From: Adiantum capillus-veneris
Lineage: Eukaryota; Streptophyta; Polypodiopsida; Polypodiales; Pteridaceae
DNA length: 64,000 nt
Reading direction: 5' to 3'
NCBI GenBank assembly: GCA_014529385.2
Contig: CM043944.1
Location: 177,974,240-178,038,239, forward strand
This document shows, in pieces, positions 22,295-33,714 of the stretch. A program made the translations under genes and the position numbers. A model generated the notes under the pieces. It was given only the letters and a program-made list of their open reading frames with translations, was not told the DNA's origin and did not search any database. Position 1 is the first letter of the stretch. The number at the start of each line of letters is the position of its first letter.

Positions 22295-22575
22295 CCTTAT
22301 GTTTATGGTTTATGGTTATGTTTATGGTATGGCACAGATGTTATGGTTAAGGTTTGACAGTCAACTTAAGATTATGGTTTTGCTATGATGGTATGACAAT
22401 AATCTAATGGTTATGGTTTTGCTATGATGGTATAGCAATAATGTGATGGTTATGGTTATGGTTGTGCAATGATGGTATGGCTGTTATGGTTATGGTATAG
22501 CAAACAGGTTATGTTTATGGTTTTACACTCTTTGACTCATGTTTTAATTATGTTTAGGTTATGTTATGCTTACAA
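22295..22575. repeat. TTATGG-rich 3' region of CACTA-1
   Basis: Imperfect repeats of GGTTATGGTTATG and GGTTTTGCTATGATGGTAT (several copies, about 45-50 bp apart) fill the non-coding 3' part between the TNPA-like gene and the right subterminal zone. Confidence 0.7.
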
Positions 22576-22998
22576 TCTTGCTAATTTCCATACACTCGCT
22601 CTTTAGCGTCAGCTTGTAGGTGGAGTGCGGCTGCTTGTGCGCTCTTCCTTTGGGTAGAGAGGGCTGTTTTCTTTTGCTGCAGTACATGCAACATTAGTTC
22701 CCAGTCCTCTCTGCCCAAAAAAAACTTGCAGGTTTGGTCGTCGGTACAGGTAACGGTATGAGCGTTGATAGAAGCACCGGTATGAGCATCGAAATATACT
22801 ATACAAACACAGGTGTTTATTACATTGTTTATTCCGACGCGTATTTGAAGGTTTATTCCAACGTAATCTATACCGATGGTCATAGAGACTCTACGCTACC
22901 GGTGTCTCTTCTGAGGCCTATTGCAACGCTTTTTAGTGTAAAAAAGTAAATTTATTTCATCGGTACCTGCATCGATTTTTGCACAACGTCTTGTAGTG

Positions 22999-23375
22999 TA
23001 TACCCATACATATGGAGAACTAGCAACTTTTAATGTTGGAAATGGACCTATAGTAATACAACCCAATGCTAGAACTTCCAACAATATTACAACCTCCAAT
23101 GGTGGAAATGGAGGTGTGCTCTATAATGGTGGTAAGCAAACTCCAAATGAATTCATTGTGTAGTTAATCAAATTTTAGCATGTTTAGATTACTGTATCTC
23201 CAAATGAATTCATTGGTATAGTTAATCAGATGTTAGCATGTTTCAATTACTGCATCATGTGCTTACAACTACTCATTTCATTGATTTCAATTATCTAATG
23301 CATTCTCGTCTATAGACCTTAGGAGAATGTAGAAGGGAGCCATTACAGCCAATGTCATAAAATATAATCCCCACC
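22999..23375. other. Right flank of CACTA-1, with a ~60-bp duplication
   Basis: The TAT duplication is followed by an open stretch reading GELATFNVGNGPIVIQPNAR and then NGGNGGVLYNGG, ending at a donor-like G/GTAAGC near 23,132. It could be part of a gypsy gag leader or a gene exon; I do not recognise it. CTCCAAATGAATTCATTG occurs at about 23,141 and 23,199, each followed by TAGTTAATCA and TTAGCATGTTT, a tandem duplication of about 58-60 bp. Confidence 0.4.
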
Positions 23376-25783
23376 ATGACGAGAGAGCACCTAGGAAGCC
23401 TCCTTGCGAGACTTCCAAAAGAGGCCTCTCTCCAATTTGGGAAGAAGAAGAGGATCCATACGAAGGGCTCAAAAAATTGCTCCTTGATGACACATCTCCT
23501 TCACAAAGGAGAACTCAAGAGCCTCCACCAAAGGAGCAAGAAAGAAGTGAGTCTGCTGCCACCTCGAAAAAGATGGCTCCACGAAGACGGCGGGCTAAAT
23601 GCTCTCCATCACCTCCAAAATGGAGAAGACCATCATAGACTTCTCCACACTCTACTTCAAAGAGGGATGAAAAAAAGCAAGAGAAGAAAAAGGCGAGAAA
23701 GAGGACACCCTGTTCTCTATCTTCTTCATCCTCTTGCTCTTATGAAAGCGATGGTGAAGACCACGAAGATCAAGGCAAGAAAAAGGCAAGAAAGAGGTCA
23801 CCCTCTTCTCCATCTTCCTCAAATTCTTCACCTTTGAAGAAAGTGATGGTGCAACCTTTGAACCATAAAAAAGAAGAGGCCATACGAAATCCTATGCCAC
23901 ATGGAAGAGGTCGTCCAAGCTCAAGAAGTTCAAAGAGGGAGGGAAGAGCATCTCTTTCCTTACCTACAATGGCACCTTTGGTGCTATCGACAAAGTCTTG
24001 GCCTTTATCCAACAATTCGATGCGGAATTTGGAGATGAGGTCTGCACGGAGTCCTCTAAGCTATGCCATGTAGCTATGCACTTTCAAAAGTCCGCTAGGC
24101 AATGGTGGTCTAGCCTACGGGCCAACGGTGAAGCTCTTCAACCATGGAAAGATTTAAGAGCTTCCATTATGAAGCAGTTTTTGGCTATCGATGCCAAATA
24201 CAAAGTACTCACCGAATGGTGAAGCTTGAAGCTCTCTTCCTACGAATCCATTCACAAATATGTAGACCAGTTTTGGGACTTACAACTCAAAGACACTGTC
24301 TTTAAGAAGTTGGATGTTGGAGATCAAAGGCAACAATTTTGTGCGAGCTTAATTGAAGAAATGGTGGAGTATGTCAACTCCCAAAGGCCACGCACCATAT
24401 TGGTGGTTATACACCATACTATGGTGGCTTCTCGAATCAATTTCCAAACGGGGGCTAAAAGAAATTTTAAGCCCACAGAAAACAAGGGTTCCAATGATCC
24501 TAAGGGGAAGAACAATGTCCAAAAGTCTCCTAAGGGAAACTCCAACAAAGCTAAGGAGAAGGGAGTTTACAAAGGTAAAAACAAACTCTCTCTTGAAGAG
24601 CTTGAGTGTTATCACAAGGATAACTGATGTTTCAAATGCGGCGAGCAAGGGCATGCGTACCATGCTTGTCCCCAAAATAACACCCGCCATGAGCCTCCTA
24701 GAGCTACCTTGATTGAAATACAAGAGGAGGAAACTCACCACAAAGGATCTCCTATATGCCATGCCTGGGGAAAGGTAAGAGAACATGATGCTTTTATTCT
24801 CTTTGACCCTGGTTCTACTCACAATTTCATATCCACAAAGTTGGCCACCAAGCTAGGCATACAAGCTTATGAGATGGGAGATTTCCTACCCACGGATGGT
24901 TCTTTCAAGGGGCAAGAAGCTTCAGTCACTCCCTGAATCGAGAAATTGAGGCTCCATGTCCAAAGCTAGGTGGACAAAGAGGACTTCTTTATCTCTCCTC
25001 TCAAACATAAGGATGTAATCCTAGGGGCACCATGGTTTGATCTCATGGCTGCCAATGTTAATTTCCCTGAAAGGAGAATCTCCTTTAGGTTCAGAGAAAG
25101 AGATTTGTACATAGATGCTAAGGAGATGGGTAACACTATACCCATTGTACATACGTAAGCTTTCAATAAGTCAATAAAGAGCTCTATTTCCGTGTACATG
25201 ATTTTTGTTAAATACTCTCAAAATGAACCTATGTTTTAGCAAAAGAAAATATACACAATCAAAAGTAATTAGAGTTATCTAATTCTCTCAAGGGGTTTCA
25301 AGATGTCTTTATTGAACGACATCCCTTGTGAGCTACCTCCTAAACGAGGCAATTGAACTTCTTCCAGGAAGTTCACCGCCTAACAAACCTCCTTATAGAG
25401 TTTCTCGAGCTCAACAACAGGAGATTATGTGGCAAGTGCATGAGTTAGTTGAGAAGGGCATGGTTAGGCCTAGCTCATCTCCATTTTGTTCACCTGTGCT
25501 ATTAGTGCAAAAGAAAGACGGCACATATCATATGTGTGTCGACTATAGAGCACTAAATATGATCACTATCAAGAATAGGTTTCCCATTCCACGGGTAGAA
25601 GACCTATTTGATAAGCTACAAGGGTCCACCTACTTCAGTAGGATTGACCTAAAAAGTGGCTATCATCAAATAAGGATAGTTGATCAAGACATTGTAAAGA
25701 CCACATTTCGCACTACGTTTACAAATATATTTTCATGCCTTTTGGCTTGACTAATTCACCAGCCACATTCAACCGCTACCAAG
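23376..25783 (+). pseudogene. Ty3/gypsy gag-protease-RT relic
   Basis: In order: a Ser/Arg/Lys-rich N-terminal region with frameshifts (23,376-23,990); gag capsid-like text (AMHFQKSARQWWSSLRANGE, 23,998-24,222; stop at 24,220); more gag to 24,627; zinc knuckle CFKCGEQGHAYHAC at about 24,630-24,670; retropepsin FDPGSTHNFIS at about 24,800-24,835 (the usual DSG or DTG reads DPG, likely inactive); protease tail ILGAPWFDLMAANVNF; and RT from 25,328 with [29 protein letters not shown] and, after a frameshift, [14 protein letters not shown] ending near 25,783. The catalytic YxDD part of RT, RNase H and integrase are missing. At 25,783 it joins abruptly to inverted gypsy leader sequence. Confidence 0.85.
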
Positions 25784-26269
25784 CATAGGGGCATCATTAA
25801 TAGACTACTCATTAGCAAACTTAGAGTTATCAACATTAATTTCACTCTCTTTACTATTGTCAACCTTTCTAACAACTTTTATGTGTACCTTAGAACTTCA
25901 AGCCCTAATTGCTACTCCTCTTTACCCCTTTAGAAAAAGCACTCAAGCTATTGTTCCCATGGCTCGAATACCATTAATTGCAAGGAATGGAAGAGAGGGT
26001 CGTTCAACACCAAAATAGCACCGGCTCCTGTCAAGCTTCTAATAGATCAACAGTGGTTAAGCCATATGCAAGCCCCGTAGGACTCCACTATTAAGACCAT
26101 AGCTCTCGACGGTGATGCCCCGGTAACTGCACAAACACAGGTGCACTGCAAGGCTGAAAAATCCCTATTCTACTTACTCACATGCAATTAATAATACCAA
26201 CCATTTACAGCTAGCTTAATGACCTCCCTTCTTGAGCAAGATAAGAGAAACCCTGTGCTCTAATACTAA
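25784..26269 (-). other. Gypsy 5' leader (inverted), with degenerate primer site
   Basis: On minus this sequence lies just downstream of an LTR (26,270-27,850). It begins TTAGTATTAGAGCACAGGG (26,269-26,251), a decayed version of the TTGGTATCAGAGC tRNA-iMet primer site with G-to-A and C-to-T changes. No open frame of note. It ends where it is fused to the plus-strand RT relic. Confidence 0.6.
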
Positions 26270-26932
26270 TGTAACATTTAATGGCCTAGTAACTTATGTG
26301 TAGCGGAAAATAGCATGAACATAGTGAGCATTTCATTAGAATAGATTCCTAATGAAAATAACAAGAGTTCTTGGGTGCAAAGAGCAACAAAAAGCATAAC
26401 ACCTAGTTAGGTAGCATGGACAATACTTCAAAATATAGAGAAATTAAGCAATTGACAACAGTTGAGCACCGGATTTTCATGGAGCTGGGGTTGCCCCTTC
26501 AAAAGGCTTTGTATTATGGTTTCTTCCATCAAGAGAGACATTTTACAATACAATTCTTTGTGTTCCTTCAATACTATCTACTGCAATGAAGATGGAAACT
26601 TTAAGCACTAAGCAAAACACTTATCAAACACAACATCAATTCTTCCACGGTCTCAAACCCAAGACCTCACACACCTTCAAAGATGGTGAGAGCTAGCGGG
26701 GTATGAGAGTAGATTGAGAGGAAGAAGGAGTAGTCTTACGAGAAAGATCTACATCTCTTCACATAATCACTCATATTAGCGTAGCTTACCTTAGTAACTA
26801 GCATGGTATAGGAGATGAGCATGCATTGAAGCTTGGCTCTTGGTTGTATTTTCATCACAAAGCCAAGAGTTGTTGGTGTAGGCCTCCCTTCTCATAAGCT
26901 TGGAGTAGGTGATAAGCTTTCCATTAAATCTT

Positions 26933-26974
<42 letters not shown>

Positions 26975-27850
26975 TTCTTACTCTACACATGAGCTTTTGT
27001 GAGTGTGTAAGTGGATAATGCCTTTTGAAAAATCAGCCCACTCTCTCTCTTGGTCGACCCCTCTTGCTATTTTCTGATCCTCACTCCCTATTAGACCTCC
27101 CCAGGCTCAGCCAATGGAAATTAAGCATCATAAGTGATAGCCTTCTGACATGTGTTCCCCTTTTTCCTTTTGTGAGAGATTTTGCTAATTAATTAATGCA
27201 ACTAAACTATAATTGGACCCCTTTGTCTCCTAGCCAAAAGGAATCAGGCAATCCATTGGGCTGTTGAATGCTCATTGGACCCCTGGGGAGACTGTCCAAT
27301 AGTCTTCTAGAGAGCTCAATTCATATTGGTCCTTTTCTTAAGTGTTTTTAAATTAATTAAACTAGACTTATTCTAGCCTAAAGTCCACTTCAAGGCCATC
27401 CAATAGGATTTGAGTACACCTTGTGGGCATGTGGGCTAGCGAGATGGCATGCGTCCCTCTTTCCCCTTTGTGTACAAAGAAAGCTTGTGTGCGTGTGTGA
27501 GTTTCTCTCTCATCCCCTACTTCTTGGGCTTGTCCCCCTCCTTTGTAGGTTTTCAGAAAGGCTTTTGGGACACACACAAAGCATCCAATTTCCCTAGGCT
27601 TTGACCTTTGGACACAACCTTTGAATTTTGGAACCTTAGCATTTTTGAACTCTTAATGGGCTGAACCTTAAAATCTTTTAGTCCCATTATTCCACATTGC
27701 TCTTGTGCATATGGCCTCCCCCTTTGGATCCCTACGGTCGCTAGATTAACCAATATTCTAGATTTTTCTCCCCTGGAACTTCCCCATATTAAAGGATCAG
27801 TTTAACATGAGAAAATCATTTAAGAGAATTAGATATTGATTATTATGATA
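26270..27850 (-). repeat. Gypsy LTR, minus orientation
   Basis: About 1.58 kb, beginning TATCATAAT (expected TG mutated to TA) at 27,850 and ending ...TGTTACA at 26,270 in minus sense. Most of its length is repeated, in plus orientation, at 43,571-44,665: for example AATCAATATCTAATTCTC, GAGCCTGGGGAGGTCYAATA, and the AAAATGTCTCTCTTGATGG stretch. A GA microsatellite (about 26,936-26,972) lies inside. The lack of gypsy coding on its right and the primer-like site on its left mark it as a 5' LTR. Confidence 0.8.
26936..26972. repeat. (GA)n microsatellite in LTR
   Basis: Around 37 bp of GA repeat. The partner LTR at 44,100 shows only a short CT-rich remnant in the same place, so the repeat expanded in this copy. 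Confidence 0.9.
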
Positions 27851-28099
27851 GGATACCACGTCATAATCCATAGGTTATTAATCTCTTGATGAGGAGAGCG
27901 AGTCTTATGAGTTTCTTGACATTTTGAATGCATTTGGTCTAGTTTTGGATAGCATGAGCATCATAGGTTGAGTTGCTTTCACTAGCGCATAGAACGTTTA
28001 GATTTGATTTCCTCAAGTAGATATTATCTTAAAAGGTGAAGAAGGTGCTTGACATCCATCTTCTTGTCTCCACGTGCCTAACAATTAAGCTTTGTCCTT

Positions 28100-30110
28100 G
28101 CATGACATAGAGTTGTTGGTTTTGTTCTCGCTATGCTAGTGTCCGCTTGCGGCATATCCGAAAACATATGCTAAAAGTTTGACTTCTTAAGTTTAAAATT
28201 GGTAATTAACGCTTAGGGCACTAACATACATACTCCCTATTCATTCTAGACATCATACGCGTATGATGTTTGGCTAGCACTTTCAAACATGCAAATGTCA
28301 CTTCTTCCACACCAGCCCCTTAACCATGCATTATATAGCTCACCCACCAGGTCTCATGCAATTTGGACCAAATCAAGCCATCATTTAGCCAGAAACCACC
28401 AGGCTAGAATATTTGGGTAAAATATGGACTTATCCATTGAAAGAATGCTCCAAACTCAAAGAAGACCCGGGGCATGCGCATACCATATACATCCTATCTT
28501 CATGCTCAAACATCCATTTTGCAAGATTAGACATCATATGCGTATGATGTCTAGACCTATCATAAAGGGGTTCTTTCAACACTTTGAGTATCCAAATTTA
28601 TATAGCATGGCACATATAGTCTCTACACCAAGTTTGGGCATGTTTGGCCATGAGTTGGTCATCATACACCCCAATTTTCTAATCAAAGAGTCGGGAACAC
28701 CTTTTATGGTCTTGGGCACATGGGCACTTGTCCAAATTCATATTTGCACACATCTTGTGAGCAAGCCATGAATCATGTTTGAGCAAAAAAAAACCAACCT
28801 AGAATTCATATGTGTATGATGTCTATACCTGTTGAACTGACATGTTGATATGTTTTTGACAACCCCAATACTATAACCACATTATTAATAGCTTTCCAAC
28901 CAACTTTCCTCACGTTTAGATGCCTTTTGACCTATATTCATCCACAAGGTGGAAATTTGGTTGCACAAACTTCATAATTGGCTTTTGACATCCATTTTCA
29001 GGCTCAAATTTAACTTTGAGGCTATGTCCATGATGCACATGCTATACACGTTTTATCCCATGAGTTTCAATGAATTGTGCATCAACAAACATCATACAGG
29101 TATGATATCTATCCACTCATATAAAGGACAAACTCAACATTTTTCATCATGAGCATGTTTGGCACATAGTATAAAGATCATGCATTTAATTTGGAGAAGT
29201 TTGAGCAAGGTTGTGACCACTTGGAGCCCAAAGTTAGAAAATCCTAACTAAGACACAATCTATGGCCTCAACCACATGATTCCATCTCCAAATCAAAATT
29301 TGCAATGATCAAAGATTATCCATCACCTGGGGATCCTACAGATCAAGTTTGGGCCAAAAATATCAAAAGAGACATCAGACGTGTATGATGTCTCCAGAGG
29401 CCAAAATGACTAGTTTGAGGGAATTTCTCACTTTCAATACCATTATCTCATCATTCTTAACTCACAACTCAAGTTCCATCAAGTTTCAACTGTTTATATC
29501 CATCCAAAACCAAGTTTTGGATATTTAAAGCTCTATACCTGATTTTTGGCCTAAAACACATGAAATAGTTCAAATCAAAGTCTGATACCACATGATTCTA
29601 TGCCAAGCTAGAACCAAGCTCTAACGCAATTTTGAGCCCCTTTTTGACAAAGTAGGCATCATACACATATTATGTCTCCCTAGCCTGAAAATGAATCTAG
29701 AAGCTAACTTGACCCCTTATAAGCCTTCATCACATGATTATGAGAGCATCTACCAGTTGCATCCCATTTAAACGTCATTTTTTGAAAAGTGAGCCAGGAT
29801 CCAACTTCAAAGTCTGAAAGGAGTCCTGATGGTCACAACTTGCCCAAATGGTAGCAAAATTGAAATCCAATAATATATCCATGATGAACATGATATGAGC
29901 TATGCACATATGAAAAATCACCTCATTTTGAGCACTTAGACACAATACACGTATAATGTCTCTCAACATGATTATGCACTCAAAATGCACTTTTGGCCAC
30001 ATGAATTGCAACCTTAGGCCCTAATGAGCTTATGCTTCAATTTTGAAGCCATTTGGATAGCTAGAAGCCAATCAATTTTCAAAATTTGTAAAAGACGCTA
30101 ATTTTTGCAC
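28100..30110. repeat. Array 1: seven ~283-bp units each with a 20-bp palindromic core
   Basis: The core ACATCATACGCGTATGATGT is a perfect palindrome at 28,250-28,269. Variants start at 28,531, 28,803, 29,089, 29,372, 29,656 and 29,940, with spacings of 281, 272, 286, 283, 284 and 284. Sequence between the cores has diverged strongly and shares only scattered words (CAAGTTTGGGC, GCATGTTTGGC), so the core is the best kept part. A weak eighth core may sit near 27,956. Open frames here (28,424-28,771 and others) have no protein likeness. The array starts after the inverted gypsy LTR and stops at the gag-like relic at 30.1 kb. Confidence 0.9.
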
Positions 30111-30115
30111 TTGGA

Positions 30116-31680
30116 GTGCACATAGGATCAATGGGTTCCATCAAGTCACCATTAAAGAAGAAAATAATTTCCTTAAAAGATATAATTCTAGCATCAAAGC
30201 CATTTACCATCCCAAATGAAACACTAAAGCCGACTAAATCTTGGATCGATGAAGCCATTAGATGTAGAAGGGGTAAGGCTGTATCAAGGCCTATTCAGAG
30301 ACCAACAAGGGAACACAGTGGATGTGCCAATGATTCCAAGAGAGCTAAGTGAGTATGCTACCAAAAAGGACATTCTCTACCACCTAGAAAGAGTGGACCT
30401 GAATGGCTTCTTCACATCAAAGCGGATTGGTGTCGACCTTCGAAGAGTCTATGAGTTCACAACAACCATAAAGAAAGACGGAACGACAACTCGCACCACA
30501 CTAAAAGGGGAAATCATAGAAGTTGACATTACAACTCAAATCATTGATGATGCCTTTGGACTGCACAATGATGGGAGCTCTATCCATGAAAGAAGAGATC
30601 AAGTGAAGGTGTATTTGCAAAAGAAGACTAATCCCACCTTTGAAGACCTAGTGGATCCAAGAGAAACTAGGATCTACAAGTTGTACGATCAATTCTTTCA
30701 TGTCTGCAACAAGTGGTCGCAAAAGTACACAAGACCACCACATGAACTTGCCACCAAAATTACCTGGGCACTGGGGAGCAGTATACCAAAAGACGTGAGC
30801 TACACCCATTACATACATGACTAGGTAGTCATCTTGGGGATGGACAACCTGAAATACATTTGTGGGGCTAAAATTATTTCAAATATTTCATATGAAGCTA
30901 TTGGAGCAAGAGGAAAATGGCCAGACCCACCTACATAGAATGAGTGGTTGCAGCTGAAAGAGATGTAGAGGATGAACTATCAGTGGAACCACCTATGTCA
31001 ACAAGGCTCAGAAGGAAGTTAGAGCCAGTTCAAGAAGAAAAGATGAAAGAGACACTGAAAAATAAAGGAGAGTCTCTTATGGTCAAAGAAGAAAAACCAA
31101 AGGAGACAACAAGTCAAAAGGCGTCCCGCATTTCAAAGAACTAATAGAATCAAGGCTGAGAGAGCTTAAAAGGGTGACTTTGAGACGTACTGGGTACCAG
31201 ATCCAGCAAAAATTGGTGGAAGCTTTTTAAGGCCATTTGAAGACCAGTTTGATCACTATATCAGAGCCTATGAAGAGACCAAGCAGATAATAGAGAAATA
31301 GAGTTTAGAGACATTCACCGTTGAGGAAGTGCAAGCTATAAAGAAGAAGCTGTAAGAGTAGCTTGGAGCCCTAGAAGAGAAAAAATAAGGAGAGGAAGTC
31401 AAGATAGAAGGATGGAGAGAAACCTCACTTACATCTCCACCTGTATACACCACCCGAAAACCAAGCCCAAAGCCATTAACCACTTAGTCATCTACAAAGA
31501 AAATAGAGGCTAAACCAAACCGGAAGACAAAGAAAAGACCAATAGAAGCACCTATGATGTTCTTATCAAAGCTAAATACTCATCTAAGGATGCTTCTGAG
31601 GAAATTTATGGCACATCTATCCCACCATCATGGGCTCCGAGGAATGAGCAAAAAGCTAAATAAAAATCTAGGGACCAAGA
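30116..31680 (+). pseudogene. Gag-like plant transposon protein relic
   Basis: The best block, 30,249-30,824, encodes GVRLYQGLFRDQQGNTVDVP, YHLERVDLNGFFTSKR, VYEFTTTIKKDGTTTRTTLK, QIIDDAFGLHNDGSS and WALGSSIPKDVSYTHYIHD. The layout resembles the 'putative plant transposon protein' family often found as the gag-like ORF of plant LTR elements; I am only moderately sure. A frameshift near 30,249 joins it to an upstream frame from 30,116. A TAG at 30,823 is followed by readable text (ILGMDNLKYICGAKI), then a Glu/Lys-rich tail (30,944-31,140) and a further block YWVPDPAKIGGSFLRPFEDQ near 31,190. The relic ends near 31,680, where LINE-2 sequence begins. Confidence 0.5.
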
Positions 31681-31985
31681 TACACAAAAAAGAGCACCAA
31701 TGTCAGCTTTCTCTTCTCTAGGCCACGCCGTAAGAGCTCCCAAGAATGAAGCAAACTCACATTGAATCGGTCCTCCAGTCTCCTGCTCAAACCCACTCGG
31801 TGCAACTTTGTAAAGATCCATCTAGTCAAAGGTTGCCAAGGGCCTCCTGACTGAGGCACCCTGGCATGAAGCCTCTGCAGCACAAACTCCTTCCAGGGCT
31901 CCTCACCTGGAAGAAGTCCTCTAATGACGAACTTCCCAAGAAGGGCTCTGCTCTGCTGTGCTGGATCAATGATCCCTAGCCCTCC

Positions 31986-33677
31986 CTAAGAACAAGGAAG
32001 TGTGATGACTGACCAAGCCACCTTGGCTCGAGCAATCTGAGTGTCGGGACCTGACCAAAGGAATTTCCTGATCAGCCTCTCTACCTGGATGATATAAGAA
32101 CTCGAAAAGATCCAGCAAGAAGTGATGTACCACATAGTTGACAACAACACCTGGTTGGAAACTACTACTCTACCAGCAAGCGAAAGTCGTGCTGAGCTCC
32201 AATGTAACAGCTTTCTCCTGATGGACAGGAGAAGAGGAGAAATCTGCTGCTCGGGGGACAAATCCAAACCAACCTGACAACCCAAGTATCGAACTGCAGT
32301 CCCTGGAGGAATCCACCTGAAACCCTCTCTTGGCATCCACTCTGGCACAGGAGCACTGCCAACCGAGAAAGCCATTGTCTTTCTCCAATTGATCAGTGTG
32401 CCCGATGCACAACAGAAGGTCTCCAAAGCCTGCCCACACCTGTGTAAATTGGCCTCCGGGCCCTCTAAGTACAAGGCTGAGTCATCGGCAAACTTAGTAT
32501 CCAGAAGCTCATCTCCCCGTATAGGGAGTGCTAAGCCCCTCAAACCAACCTGCTGTGACACCAAAAATCTGCTCATCGCCTCCGCATAGAACAGAAAGAG
32601 AAAGGGGGCAAGAGGACAGCCCTGTCTGACCGATCGTGTGAGCATGAAGCGCTCACCTCTACCTCCTGCCAAAAGCACCTGACTGTGAGCCTGTCTGTAC
32701 AAAGCTGACACCCCTCTGAAAAGCCCATCCTGCGAAGCGTGCCCTCTAGAAAGTCCCAGTCAACTCTGTCGTATGCCTTCTCAAAATCGAGAAGAATAAT
32801 CACAAGGTCCTCGCCACGGAGACGTGTCAGGGCAGAAGACTCCAAGAAAGTGAAGATGTTGTCAAGAATACTACGTTCCTTGACAAAACCTGTCTGAGTC
32901 CCATGTATAAGGCTCTCCAAAAGTGGTTGAATCCTAAAATTCAGAGCCTTGGCAAGAATTTTGTAGGCTGAGTTGAGGATGGTGATGGGGCGCCACTATC
33001 GAATCTCATCCAAGGAGCCACCCTCCTTTGGAATGAGGTAAATCAGGCCCTCACTCATGCTATTCGGCATCACTTCTGTGTGCAGAATGTACTGAAAGGC
33101 ACTACAAAGATCTGGGCCAAGCAAGTCCCAGTACTCCAAGAAGAATCTAGGAGCCAACCCATCCTGGACAGCTACCACGAGGGAGGGCCCTAAGAGCCGT
33201 GTGCAGCTCCTCAAGCTGAAGAGGTACCTCCAGCCTCTGGCGCATCTCCTCAGTCACAAGACAAGGCATCTGCGCCCAAATCTGCTCCCTGCATGCATCC
33301 TGTCTCTCTGACTGGGGCTCAGCCGACAGTAGCTCACGGTAAAAGTCAGTAGCAATTGCACGCATATCCTCAGGCTCACAAACAACTGTCCCATCGGGTC
33401 TCCTCAGCTGATTGACCTTGGCATGCGAGTGCCGAGGTCCCACTGTCTCAAAAAAAGCACCTGTCACTCTATCACCCACCTGAGTCCACTGAGATGCCTG
33501 TTGGTGAAAGGAAAACTCATGGCACCTCTCCTCTATGCAAGCAAGATCCTGTCGAGCCTGCTGTAATTGCTCCTCCACCCATGGACTGTCTGGATGCTGC
33601 TCCTCCATCCTCTGTAGTGAAGTAATGCCTCGTCTGAGACGCTGCTCCTCCTCTCTCACTGCAGCCCTTCGAGCCAA
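31986..33677 (-). pseudogene. LINE-2 reverse transcriptase with linker
   Basis: The linker is an open, helical, Glu/Gln/Arg-rich segment (33,677-33,147; EEEQRLRRGITSLQRMEEQH), then YLIPKEGGSLDEIR, TAG at about 32,998, then WRPITILNSAYKILAKALN. The RT palm follows: TGFVKERSILDNIFTFLESS, VIILLDFEKAYDRVDWDF (motif A, catalytic Asp), then after a frameshift SVRQGCPLAPFLFLFYAEAM (motif B region) and DTKFADDSALYLEG (motif C, FADD catalytic pair). The thumb is VRYLGCQVGLDLSPEQQISP with LLHWSSARLSLAGRVVVSNQ. The frameshift near 32,720 is a 13-base deletion relative to LINE-1. Catalytic residues are present, but the gene is broken by that deletion and by the TAG, which LINE-1 shares. Confidence 0.85.
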
Positions 33678-33714
33678 AGACTCTGGAGAAAAAAGTGGCT
33701 AAGCTGAGCTAGGC

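Larger units (their letters stand above)
12753..22998 (+). mobile_element. CACTA-1: complete-ended but internally deleted En/Spm element
   Basis: The left terminus CACTACAAGAGGTCAC starts at 12,753. The right terminus, reverse-complemented, reads CACTACAAGACGTTGT and ends at 22,998. The 3-bp flanks are TAT on both sides (12,750-12,752 and 22,999-23,001), the expected CACTA target duplication. Subterminal zones carry short degenerate repeats such as TTCCGACG and ACCGATGG (16,390-16,480; 22,730-22,985). Inside, in plus orientation, are a decayed TNP2-like gene lacking its central catalytic domain and a decayed TNPA-like gene. The 3.5-kb LTR element A (12,888-16,389) is nested near the left end. 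Without element A the CACTA is about 6.7 kb. It could only move if supplied with transposase from elsewhere. Confidence 0.9.

Noticed and set aside
28424-28771. A 115-residue open frame in array 1
   Set aside because: It spans a palindromic core, is not conserved in the other six units and has no known motif.
28100-30110. Array 1 as a CRISPR array
   Set aside because: Repeats of 20 bp are spaced by ~263 bp of related, not unique, sequence, and the context is plant nuclear DNA.
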